Assembly: GCA_944322965.1 (NCBI GenBank)
Contig: CALUQR010000001.1
Span: forward strand, 391,815 to 455,814
Direction: 5' to 3'
From: Vulcanimicrobiota bacterium
GTDB taxonomy: Bacteria > Vulcanimicrobiota > Xenobia > Xenobiales > Xenobiaceae
Length of the DNA stretch: 64,000 nt
Shown: one piece after another, positions 17,041 through 25,536 of the stretch
How the letters are laid out: the number at the start of each line of letters is the position of its first letter
Numbering within the stretch: position 1 is the stretch's first letter
Notes under the pieces: generated by a model
The model's database searches: none
What the model was told of the DNA's origin: nothing
The model's input: the letters and a program-made list of their open reading frames with translations, nothing else
Program-made: the position numbers and the translations under genes

Positions 17041-19599
17041 CTACTTTTTATAGAAGGTGGGGCGCAAGGGGAGGGAGAGGCGCTCTAGGTGGTCGCGGCG
17101 GTAGTAGGCGTGGGCGCAGGCCGGAGCGGTGGGGAGGACGCACAATTCGCCGCAACCCTTAGCCCCCAGGGCCCAGGGGAGAGCCTGGTCGGGCTGGGGG
17201 CGGCAGAACTGGGTGACCATCTGGGGGATCTGCGGGGCCCGCCAGAGCCCCAACTTAGCTAAAGTCGTCTGGGGGCGTCCGGCCTGGAGCTTATACTCTT
17301 CCGTCAAGGCGTAACCTAAGCCCATGACGATCCCCCCTTCGATCTGCCCTTGGGCGGCGGGTAGATTGACGGGATTGCCAATATCGAAAGCGGAGTGCAC
17401 CCCCTCTACCCGCCCCTTCTCATCGAGCCAGACGACTTGCGCGGCGTAAGAGTAAGAGACGTGGCTAGTGGGATACTCCTTGGGACTATTTAAAGGATCG
17501 GTGGGGGGAGCGAACTCGGCGTAGAACTGGCGCCCCTCTAAGCGGCTGAGATCGGAACCTTGCAGCGCCTCTCGCAACTGGAGGGCCGCGCGGCGGGCCG
17601 CTTCGCCGGTAATGACCGTCTGGCGGGAAGCGCTGGAGACGCCGGAGTCGGGGGTATCCTGGGTATCCGGCTCCCAAAACTCAAAGAGGGCGGGGGGCAG
17701 ATCGGAGGTAGCGCAGATAATAGTCAAGATGGCCTGGGCCAGACCCTGGCCCGTACAGGCGGCGGAAGTGCGCACCTGGACGCGCCCCCCTTCCACCACT
17801 AAACGCACTCTTCCCACGTCGGGGCGGCCCATGCCGATACCCGAATTTTTAAAGGCGCAGGCTAAACCGGCTCCGGGATGGGCGTAAAAGCTCTCGCGCA
17901 CCGCCTCTAAGCAGGAGTGGATATTAGTATCGGGGGTGGCTAACTGGCCGTTAGGTAAGACTTGGCCCGGGCGGATGGCATTCTGGTAACGGAACTGCCA
18001 AGGGTCGAGGCCTACTAACTCCGCCAAGAGGTTGATATTAGTCTCGCTAGCAAAGGCCGCCTGGGCCACCCCGAAGCCGCGGAAGGCGCCGCTCACTACG
18101 TTATTAGTGTAGACCGCCCGCCCCTGGACGGAAATGTTGTGGTAATTGTAAGGGCCGGCGATATGGGTGCAGGCCCGGTGCAAGATGGGGCCGCCTAAGG
18201 AAGCGTAGGCCCCGGTGTCGCTCAAGATCTCGGCCTTTAAGCCCACTAAGTAGCCGCGCTCGTCGCAAGCGGTAGTGATCTCGATCTCCATGGGATGGCG
18301 CTTGACGTGATAATCTAAAGATTGCTGGCGGCTATACTTGACCTTGACGGGGCGTCCCGTATACCAGGCCATGAGGGCGGCGTGGGCTTGGGTGGCCACA
18401 TCCTCCTTGCCCCCGAAGGCCCCGCCCACAAAGGGGGAGTGGCAACGCACCTTCTCTTCGGCTAAGCCCAACATCTGGGCGCAGGAGCGCTGGATCTCAT
18501 AGACGGACTGGCAGCCGCAATAGATGAGTAACCCTCCCTCCCCCTGGGGCAGGGCTACGGCGCACTCCGGCTCTAAAAAGGCGTGCTCCTGCCAAGGGGT
18601 AGTGTAGCGGCGGGTGACCTTAAAGGGGGCCTGGGCGATAGCCTCCTCCGCCTGGCCGCGCACTAGGGTAGCGCTACTCATTAAGTTGCCGCCCGGATGG
18701 ATGGCGGGAGCGCCCGGGGCTAAGGCCTCCTGGGGGGTAGTGAGCGGGGGGAGCTCCTCATACTCTAAGTGGATGAGCGCTAAGATCTCCTCTAAGTAGC
18801 GGGGATGGTCGCTAGCTACTAAGGCTAAGGCGTCCCCTACGTAACGCGTAATATCCCCCTCTCCTAAAAGGACGTCCCAATCCTCCTTGACTACCCCGAT
18901 CTTGGGGTGGGGGACGTCTTCCCGGCGCAAGATGCGCAAGCAGTGGGGATGGGCTAAGGCGGCGCTACAATCGATCTTTTTAATGAGGGCCCGAGGGGCG
19001 GGGGAGAAGAGGGCCTGGGCGTAGATCATCCCCTCTAGGTGGAGATCGTCTGTGTAGAGGGCGCGCCCCGTCACCTTAGCCTCTACATCTAAGCGGGGGG
19101 CGTGACTCTCTAAATGGAGATGCTGGGCGGGCGGGGGGAAGGCGGGGGGATTAAGGCGCCACTGGGCCGCCAAGTGCACGGCCTCTATAATCTTCTGATA
19201 GCCCGTACAGCGGCAGATATTGCCTACTAGAGCCTTCTTTATCTCTTCCTGCGTAGGTTGGGGCTGACTATCTAAGAGGGCCTTAGTGGCCATTACCAAA
19301 CCTGGGGTACAGAAGCCGCACTGCACCGCCCCCGCTTGGGCGTAGGCCTGGACGTAGATCTCTAACTCTTGGGGGTCGATCCCCTCTACGGTCAAGACGG
19401 GGCGCTCTCCCACCTGGCTGACTTTTAAAAGGCAAGACTTAAATTTCTTAGCGCCCACGATGACGGTGCAGGCCCCGCAGACCCCTTCGCTGCAACCATC
19501 TTTGACGGAGGTCAGGCGCAGGTCGTCGCGCAAAAAGCGCAAGAGGCTTTTGTCTTCGCCGACTCTATAATTCTGACCGTTAACTTGGAGCGTATACAC
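17041..19599 (-). CDS. Molybdopterin oxidoreductase, fused 2Fe-2S and Mo domains (aldehyde oxidoreductase/xanthine dehydrogenase family)
   Basis: The 852-residue protein joins two subunits of the xanthine dehydrogenase family. Residues 1-150 hold both [2Fe-2S] sites: C36, C41, C44, C56 (plant type) and C94, C97, C129, C131 (GFCTPG, NICRCTGY). The rest is the molybdenum domain with PFVGGAFGGKED, the Arg of AFRGFG and the catalytic Glu in GAKGCGE. No FAD domain or separate flavin subunit gene is present nearby. This layout matches Desulfovibrio gigas aldehyde oxidoreductase and the so-called selenium-dependent xanthine dehydrogenases, so the substrate may be an aldehyde or a purine. No in-frame TGA (selenocysteine) is present. 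It is the last gene of a long minus-strand run. Confidence 0.9.
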   Translation of the reverse strand: MYTLQVNGQNYRVGEDKSLLRFLRDDLRLTSVKDGCSEGVCGACTVIVGAKKFKSCLLKVSQVGERPVLTVEGIDPQELEIYVQAYAQAGAVQCGFCTPGLVMATKALLDSQPQPTQEEIKKALVGNICRCTGYQKIIEAVHLAAQWRLNPPAFPPPAQHLHLESHAPRLDVEAKVTGRALYTDDLHLEGMIYAQALFSPAPRALIKKIDCSAALAHPHCLRILRREDVPHPKIGVVKEDWDVLLGEGDITRYVGDALALVASDHPRYLEEILALIHLEYEELPPLTTPQEALAPGAPAIHPGGNLMSSATLVRGQAEEAIAQAPFKVTRRYTTPWQEHAFLEPECAVALPQGEGGLLIYCGCQSVYEIQRSCAQMLGLAEEKVRCHSPFVGGAFGGKEDVATQAHAALMAWYTGRPVKVKYSRQQSLDYHVKRHPMEIEITTACDERGYLVGLKAEILSDTGAYASLGGPILHRACTHIAGPYNYHNISVQGRAVYTNNVVSGAFRGFGVAQAAFASETNINLLAELVGLDPWQFRYQNAIRPGQVLPNGQLATPDTNIHSCLEAVRESFYAHPGAGLACAFKNSGIGMGRPDVGRVRLVVEGGRVQVRTSAACTGQGLAQAILTIICATSDLPPALFEFWEPDTQDTPDSGVSSASRQTVITGEAARRAALQLREALQGSDLSRLEGRQFYAEFAPPTDPLNSPKEYPTSHVSYSYAAQVVWLDEKGRVEGVHSAFDIGNPVNLPAAQGQIEGGIVMGLGYALTEEYKLQAGRPQTTLAKLGLWRAPQIPQMVTQFCRPQPDQALPWALGAKGCGELCVLPTAPACAHAYYRRDHLERLSLPLRPTFYKK

Positions 19600-19600
19600 C

Positions 19601-21448
19601 TTAAGCCTCCGCCTCTAAATCCCAAAGTTGCGTCTCCTCCGCCACGGGAGCGACGCTCTCCTGGAGGGTGGGCGGAGGGATTAGCTCTTGCAATTGGCCC
19701 AAGAGGAGCCACTCCCGCACGCTGAGAGCGTTAGCTTGCAAGTAGGGGATAATGACGGCCGCTAGATCCCGATCCTCTAAGCCCAAAGCCACCTCCGCCG
19801 TTAAGCGCAAAAGGGAGCGCTGGCACGGATAGAGGGGTAAAAGGGAGCGCAAGAGCTCCTGGAGCTCCTCTAACTTCTCGCCCTCTAGCCACAAAAGCTG
19901 GGCCCAAGCGTAGTGGAAGTCCCAGTTACCATTGCAGCGGGGCGGCGAATTGAGGATAGACTCTAAGACTTGGCGCGGGGGCAGGAGGGTAGACTCCAGC
20001 AAATGATTATTTTGGCGGTACTCCGTTAAGAGCTGGCGGGCCTTGTGCAGCTGCTGCTGGGCCTCCTTATTCTTTTTGAGCTCCCGATAGAGTTTGACCG
20101 CCCCCAAATGGGCCTGAGCCCGCTCTAAGAGGGGCAGGTCCTCATCCTTAAAGCGCCGCTTGAGCCACAACTCCGCGCTCCCCCAATCGCCCTGTTGGCT
20201 ATAAAAGTGCCAGAGCTCCGAGCCCGCCCCTAAACGGGGTTCCTGGATGGCCCCGCCCCAATAGAGGGTAAATTCCACCCACTCTGGGGTAGACTGCTCT
20301 TCCTCTTCCTGCTGGTCTTTAAAGATCTGCAGGCCGTAGGGCAACTTCTGACTGCGCTCTAAGTAGAGTTGGGCCAGCCGGTAGCGGCCGGCGCAGAAGA
20401 AGGCGTCGGCGGCCATAGCGTGCAGGGGGCGACAGTCGTGGCAGACGTCGCACATGCCGCGCAAGACTTGGACTAAGCTCTCTAACTGTTCATCTTCCTT
20501 AATATTCGCGGCCCGCTGAGGGGTCAAGGCGCTCAAGTGGCGCATGAGGCGACTGTAGGCGGGCAAACCCTCTTTCATCCAGGCCGGTAAGCGCAGCTCG
20601 CGGAATTGGCGCAAGGTTTGGAGGTACTCTATCGTCTCATTGGCGCGCCGGTAGGCGGCGCTCTCAATAATGGCCCAGGGCAGGAAGGAGACTAGGTAGA
20701 GGGGAGGCAGGGAACTGCCCATCAAGGCCTCGATCCCTAAGGGCGACTGGCCCACATCGGCCAGAATATCGAGCTGCCTAGTTAAGAGGGAACTCTGGCC
20801 CCAAGCGTCTAGGGGCTGGTAGAGGGGATCGCGCAAGCTCTGGCGGCAGTAGTAAAGGGCGTGGTAATGGGCGCCCGCCTCTTGCAGGGCGTTAGTGAGG
20901 GATAAGATGGACTCTAAGCGCTGGCGGCGGTAGAGCTTATTGGCGGGCAGACTGGAGAGGGTGCGCACCCCCAGAGCTACGGCGCTACAGACGTCTATCT
21001 CTTGGCTGAGGATGGAGGCCAGACGCCCCATCTCCCAATCGGGCTGGGCGGCCAGGGCGCGCCTAATGTAGAGGGCGGAGAGCTTAGGCTCCCGGCGGCG
21101 CTTAATACCGGCGGCGAAGATGTTGGCAAAGCCCGAGTAAGGCTGGCGGCGCAAGTAGAGATCGGCCAGATCGTTAAAGAAGCGGCGCAAATTAGTAGAG
21201 CTCTGGGCGGAAGCTAAAGAGTTTATATCGAGAGCGGCCTCAATGAGGGTGGGGTTAAAGGCCAAGATGGGGGGCGCCACATCTAAGGTGCGCTCAAAGT
21301 AGGCCCGAGCCTTCTCTAAGTACCCTTCCGCGACTAAGGTAGAAAAGAGATAATTGACTCTCCGGCGCACGAAGATGCTGATCCCCCAGCGCACTAGGAA
21401 GATTACCTGCAAAATAATCAAGATGGCCAGAGCCAGATTGAAGATCAT
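19601..21448 (-). CDS. Membrane-anchored helical-repeat (TPR-like) protein, unknown
   Basis: The 615-residue protein has one N-terminal membrane helix (about 4-24, NLALAILIILQVIFLVRWGI) followed by a basic stop-transfer stretch. The rest is a long, almost wholly alpha-helical part with Leu, Tyr and Arg at TPR-like spacing, for example LADLYLRRQPYSGFANIFAAG and AYRRANETIEYLQTL. A CxxCHxC cluster (MCDVCHDCRPLH near 335) could bind zinc. It lies 13 bases after the YfhO-like gene and one base before the oxidoreductase gene. No named family is recognised; a scaffold role is a guess. Confidence 0.75.
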   Translation of the reverse strand: MIFNLALAILIILQVIFLVRWGISIFVRRRVNYLFSTLVAEGYLEKARAYFERTLDVAPPILAFNPTLIEAALDINSLASAQSSTNLRRFFNDLADLYLRRQPYSGFANIFAAGIKRRREPKLSALYIRRALAAQPDWEMGRLASILSQEIDVCSAVALGVRTLSSLPANKLYRRQRLESILSLTNALQEAGAHYHALYYCRQSLRDPLYQPLDAWGQSSLLTRQLDILADVGQSPLGIEALMGSSLPPLYLVSFLPWAIIESAAYRRANETIEYLQTLRQFRELRLPAWMKEGLPAYSRLMRHLSALTPQRAANIKEDEQLESLVQVLRGMCDVCHDCRPLHAMAADAFFCAGRYRLAQLYLERSQKLPYGLQIFKDQQEEEEQSTPEWVEFTLYWGGAIQEPRLGAGSELWHFYSQQGDWGSAELWLKRRFKDEDLPLLERAQAHLGAVKLYRELKKNKEAQQQLHKARQLLTEYRQNNHLLESTLLPPRQVLESILNSPPRCNGNWDFHYAWAQLLWLEGEKLEELQELLRSLLPLYPCQRSLLRLTAEVALGLEDRDLAAVIIPYLQANALSVREWLLLGQLQELIPPPTLQESVAPVAEETQLWDLEAEA

Positions 21449-21461
21449 ATTGTACCTTATT

Positions 21462-23825
21462 TTAAGGGTTGAGGCGGCGGTAGCGATAGTAGCCGAGCCC
21501 CACTAAGAAGATAGAAATTAGAGCCGCTACGATAGTACAGGCTAGGCCCCGGTAGAAGGTGTGGGGCACGAACTCTAAGATGAGCCGGTGCTCGCCCGCG
21601 GGGACGATCGCGGCCATAAAGGCGAAGTTGGCGCGGTAGAGGGGCCAGGGCTGGCCGTCGAGGCGGGCCTCCCAGGCCGGATAGGCATTTTCAGGGAAGT
21701 AGAGCAGCGCCTCGCGCTCGGTATGCAATTGGAGCTCTAGGCGCGTCGGGGAGTTGGCGACAATCTGGGATTGGCGACCCAACTTAGGGGTAGTAGTCTC
21801 TAAGTTGGGAGGGGCGGGCGGTACGACCAGCCTGCCCTCCAGGTCTTGAGGGTGGATAATACAGAGATCTTCTTTGTCTAGGCGGGAGCCATGTTCCTCT
21901 AAGAATTGGGCCAAATAGGGCGGTTTTATAGCTAAGGAGCTATGGCGCACTAGGTAGGCGCGCCCTTTAGGGTCTTGGAGGCGGTAGAGTTTTAAAGGTA
22001 AGGGCAGATCTTCGACCTCTATCTGTTGCAATAAGGGCAGCTCCTGGCCTAGGGGGTCCTGCCAAGTCTCAAAGCTCAAGAGGTGGCTGACCTCTAAGAG
22101 GCGATAGAGGCGCTGGGCGCTAGGGGAGAGGGTCGATTGGGAGAGGCCCAAGTTGCAATCTTGGAGGCGCAATTGGGCCAAGAGGAATTGGGCTTGGGCG
22201 TAATCTAAAAGGCCCATCCCCCCTTCAAATATAGTGCGGTCGCTCTCATTAGTCACCCCCCAGAGGGCGCTACTATTGGGGGCCAGGGCGGAATTGAAGG
22301 CTCCCACGCTAGCTAAAGCGCGCTGCCAGCCCTCCTTTTGGATCCAGGCCTGCCAGTAGTAACCCATATTGGGGGTCGAGAGGCGAGAACTGGGGGCGGC
22401 TAAGGTGGCGCTTAAAGGGGCATTTAAATACTGGGAGGGGAGGTAAGCTACGTAACTGGAGGTCGTCCAGTAAAAGTTTAAAGCTACTAAGGAGAGGATT
22501 AAGACCTGGCCCGAGCGCTGCCACTTGGGGCCCCAGTGGCGCTTTACCCAAAGATCCAAATTGTGCAAGCCGTAACCGGCTACTAAGGCCAAAACGACGC
22601 CAAAGGGGACTAAGAAGCGGGCTGGGAAGCGGAAGAGGTCGAAGCCCGGACAGAGCTTCCAGGGGAGCCAATAGAGGCCCGCCTGGGGGCCTAAGGCCAA
22701 CCAGAAGAGGATGAGAGCCGTCGCCGCGGCGGGCCAGGGGGCGCCCTTCCCCTTGGGGGCCCAGGCTAGAGGGAGGAGGAATAAGGTCAATAAGCCGCAG
22801 TAGGGCATCGACTCCCAGAAGATGCCGGTAAAGAGGATATTCTGCCCCTCCGCCACTAGGCGCGCCGGATTCTCATAGTAGAAGGGGGTCAAAAAGAGGT
22901 AGAGGTGGCGCCAGCTGAAGGGGTAAGCCTGCAATCCTTCCCAGGTGGAAGGGGCGCCGCGGATGGAGAGTTGGGCTAACTCCCAGGTGGGCCACAATTG
23001 TAAAGCCCCCCAAGCTACGCTCAAGAGGGCGCAACCTAAGAGGGTCGCTCCCAAACTTAAGAGCCAGGTGTAACTCACTTTGCGCCCCTGGCGCCAGAGG
23101 CTGAGGATGAGGGGCCCGCAAGCGAGGGCGCCCGCATAGATTAAGACGGTCAGGCCGCAGAGGTAAGTCATATGGGGGTGGCCGGCCAAGATCTGCATCG
23201 TCCACGCGAGGGTCAAGAGCAGGGCCCCCACCTGCCAACGCCAGGGCTGGGGGCGCTGGCGGTCGGAGGCTAAGGGCAAGCGCGAGCGGCTGAAGTAGTC
23301 GACTATTAAATAAGTCGCCGCCAAGGAGAGGGGCAGCCAGGAGGCTACCTGGATTAAATTCAAATGCTTGAGGCGGAAGACTAAGTTAGGGCTAGCGCCA
23401 ATAATGAGGGCGGTCAGAGCGCTAGCGGGGCGACTCAAACCCTGTAAGCGCGCCCATAAGTACCCGCCCCAGGCGGCCCAGGCCAGGGAGAGGATAATAC
23501 TCCAGTTGGCGGCCCAGGTGAGGGAGAAGAGGCTAAAGAGGGGGATGGTAGTGGGATAGAAGACCCCGGCCTGCCCCTCCGCTAAGAGGGGGAAGCCGCA
23601 ACCCAACTTCTCCGTCCACAAGGGCAGCTCCCCATTCTGGACTGCCTGGGCCGCTAAGTAACGCAAGGGCAAGTTGAGATCGAGGAGATCGGAGCCCGTA
23701 TAGTCGCCCGCGTAGATGAGAGCGTCCCGGCCGAAACTGGGCCAGAATAAGAGGGAGACTAGGAAGACGGAAGCGAGGGCGGCCCCCAGGAGCTCTAAGA
23801 GGAAGGGTTTCAATTTGCAGGGCAT
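21462..23825 (-). CDS. YfhO-like multi-pass membrane protein
   Basis: The 787-residue protein has an N-terminal membrane segment and then LPLWTEKLGCGFPLLAEGQAGVFYP, a segment typical of the YfhO family (GT-C fold membrane proteins, some of which act in lipoteichoic acid glycosylation). About a dozen membrane helices follow to residue 480. A soluble beta-rich C-terminal part is closed by one last helix (about 763-780, GLACTIVAALISIFLVGLGYY). A lipid-linked sugar is the usual donor in this fold. The start overlaps the end of cofD by 16 bases. The acceptor is unknown. Confidence 0.85.
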   Translation of the reverse strand: MPCKLKPFLLELLGAALASVFLVSLLFWPSFGRDALIYAGDYTGSDLLDLNLPLRYLAAQAVQNGELPLWTEKLGCGFPLLAEGQAGVFYPTTIPLFSLFSLTWAANWSIILSLAWAAWGGYLWARLQGLSRPASALTALIIGASPNLVFRLKHLNLIQVASWLPLSLAATYLIVDYFSRSRLPLASDRQRPQPWRWQVGALLLTLAWTMQILAGHPHMTYLCGLTVLIYAGALACGPLILSLWRQGRKVSYTWLLSLGATLLGCALLSVAWGALQLWPTWELAQLSIRGAPSTWEGLQAYPFSWRHLYLFLTPFYYENPARLVAEGQNILFTGIFWESMPYCGLLTLFLLPLAWAPKGKGAPWPAAATALILFWLALGPQAGLYWLPWKLCPGFDLFRFPARFLVPFGVVLALVAGYGLHNLDLWVKRHWGPKWQRSGQVLILSLVALNFYWTTSSYVAYLPSQYLNAPLSATLAAPSSRLSTPNMGYYWQAWIQKEGWQRALASVGAFNSALAPNSSALWGVTNESDRTIFEGGMGLLDYAQAQFLLAQLRLQDCNLGLSQSTLSPSAQRLYRLLEVSHLLSFETWQDPLGQELPLLQQIEVEDLPLPLKLYRLQDPKGRAYLVRHSSLAIKPPYLAQFLEEHGSRLDKEDLCIIHPQDLEGRLVVPPAPPNLETTTPKLGRQSQIVANSPTRLELQLHTEREALLYFPENAYPAWEARLDGQPWPLYRANFAFMAAIVPAGEHRLILEFVPHTFYRGLACTIVAALISIFLVGLGYYRYRRLNP

Positions 23826-24820
23826 GGCGTAGCGCTCCGCGGGTGGGGTAGGGTGAGGATAGAAAAGGCCAACTGGCGCCGCTGGGCCAGGGTCTTTAAA
23901 TCGACTGAGGTCCAGTAAGTTTTAAGGCCGCTAGCCGAGAGGGCGGGCTCTAAGTCGCTATCGGAAGGGTCTAGGCAAAAGGTCTCCAGCCAGGGGCGGT
24001 AGTAACGGGCGACCCCCGTAGCGTCGGGCAAGCGCCCGGCCTCGTGCAACATTTTTAGGAGAGGCCCCTTAAAAGCCTTATTGCGCACTACGGGACTGAC
24101 CGCCACCTTGTGGGCGGCGCTGGCCTCTATTTGGTCGCGCACCCCGGGCAGGGCTAAGATGGGTAAGATACTTACTAGAGGGTTGGAGGGGGCGATAACT
24201 AGCAATTGGGCCTGGGCTAAAGCCTCTAAGAGTTGGGGATGGGGGCGAGCCCCTTCTACCTGGCGGTACTGGAAGGAGTAGGCGCGCAATTTAGCCTTAT
24301 AGCGCACTAAATACTCCTGGAAGGGGAGTAAGCCGCGCTCCGTATCGATCCAGGTAGGGGTAGGGGAGTCGCTGGCGGGATGGAGGCAGGGGACTAGCTG
24401 GAAGAGTTCCGCTAGGCGCCGGGCCACTTGGCTGAGACTTAAACCCTCCTGCAGCCAGGCGCTGCGCTGGAGGGAGAGGGCCAGATCGCGATCCCCCATC
24501 TGGAACCAAGTGGGTGCCTGGGGAAATTGGCTTAAGGCCTCTAAGACTTTAAAAGTATCGCCCTCTAAGCCCCAGCCCTGTTCTTTATTATTGACTTGGG
24601 CTAAAGTATAGAGGTTAGTATCCCAATCGGGACAGACTTTGAGGCCCATCCACTCCCAGTCGTCGCCCACATTGACGAAGATCTGCAAGCGATCTTGGGC
24701 TTTCTCCCGGGGCCAGAGCGCTTGGGGGCCGTAGTAGAGCTCATAAAAACCTTGGCTGAGCTTGGCGCCGCCCACGCCGCCCGCTAAGAGGACTACTCGA
24801 GGGGGATTAGTTAGCTCCAT
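23810..24820 (-). CDS. cofD: 2-phospho-L-lactate (or phosphoenolpyruvate) transferase of F420 synthesis
   Basis: CofD transfers the lactyl- or enolpyruvyl-phosphate group from its guanosine carrier to FO, building the core of coenzyme F420. The 336-residue protein has the family motifs LAGGVGGAKL at the N-terminus, VNVGDDWEWMGLKVCPDWDTNLYTLA near residue 50 and IAPSNPLVSI...GVRDQI near 215-235. The second motif differs from the related YvcK proteins and fits CofD. No other F420 gene (cofC, cofE, cofG/H) is present in this window. It lies between the FHA protein gene and the YfhO-like gene in a tight minus-strand run. Confidence 0.9.
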   Translation of the reverse strand: MELTNPPRVVLLAGGVGGAKLSQGFYELYYGPQALWPREKAQDRLQIFVNVGDDWEWMGLKVCPDWDTNLYTLAQVNNKEQGWGLEGDTFKVLEALSQFPQAPTWFQMGDRDLALSLQRSAWLQEGLSLSQVARRLAELFQLVPCLHPASDSPTPTWIDTERGLLPFQEYLVRYKAKLRAYSFQYRQVEGARPHPQLLEALAQAQLLVIAPSNPLVSILPILALPGVRDQIEASAAHKVAVSPVVRNKAFKGPLLKMLHEAGRLPDATGVARYYRPWLETFCLDPSDSDLEPALSASGLKTYWTSVDLKTLAQRRQLAFSILTLPHPRSATPCPAN

Positions 24821-24829
24821 AAGCGCCTC

Positions 24830-25534
24830 CTAACGGTTAGAGGAGCGCATGTCGGGGCTCCAGACTTGGGTTCCTTCGGGGGGGAGCGGAGCTACGGGCA
24901 TGGTAGGCACGGTACCCGTAATTTGGGTATCCAGATCGAGCCCCATCGCCTCGGGGTCGATACTGGGCAAGGGGGTGACCGGCTCGGGGACGCTCTCCGG
25001 GATGGGGCGGCGCGGACCTTCGAAGGTCAAGTTGACGTCGCCTACGGTAATGACGTCCCCCTCTCCCAATTGGACTTCGCCATCGATGCGCAGGCCGTTG
25101 ACGAAGGTGCCGTTACTGCTCTCTAAGTCGCGCACCCACCAGCCCTCGGCGGTGCGCAAGACCTCCGCGTGGCGGCGAGAGACGGAGTCGTTACAGAGCA
25201 AGACGTCGGCCGCTACATCCCGCCCGATAATGACCTGCTCCTTATTGAGCGGGTAGGGGGAGCGAGCTACCAGACCCGCCGGTTTGAGCCAGGCCCACTG
25301 CTGCTGGAGGGAGGTCTCTTTAGGCTCGACGCTAGAGGTCAGCTTCTGTAACTGGTAGGAGATGGCGTAACTGATGAGGGCCCCCAGGAAGCCGGAGAAG
25401 ATGGAGACTATAAACATAGCCTTGGGGGTATGGGGCAAATTTAAGAAGTGGACCAGGTTGGGCGAGGCCAAGATGCCCAGACTGAGGAAGGTCAAGAAGG
25501 CAATCGTACAATAGACAAAGCGCTTAAAGGCCAT
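24830..25534 (-). CDS. Membrane-anchored FHA-domain protein
   Basis: The 234-residue protein has two N-terminal membrane helices (about 8-28 and 38-60) and then an FHA domain at about 95-182. The domain shows the phosphothreonine-binding residues IGRD, SRRHAEV, and SSNGTFVNG. FHA domains bind phosphothreonine in kinase substrates. Its gene starts two bases after the stop of the receptor-like kinase gene, which strongly suggests that it reads that kinase's signal at the inner face of the membrane. The Pro-rich C-terminal tail is probably disordered. Confidence 0.92.
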   Translation of the reverse strand: MAFKRFVYCTIAFLTFLSLGILASPNLVHFLNLPHTPKAMFIVSIFSGFLGALISYAISYQLQKLTSSVEPKETSLQQQWAWLKPAGLVARSPYPLNKEQVIIGRDVAADVLLCNDSVSRRHAEVLRTAEGWWVRDLESSNGTFVNGLRIDGEVQLGEGDVITVGDVNLTFEGPRRPIPESVPEPVTPLPSIDPEAMGLDLDTQITGTVPTMPVAPLPPEGTQVWSPDMRSSNR

Positions 25535-25536
25535 CC

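Noticed and set aside
17041-19599. Selenocysteine in the molybdenum oxidoreductase
   Set aside because: No in-frame TGA occurs; the selenium in that family, when present, is a labile ligand and cannot be read from sequence.
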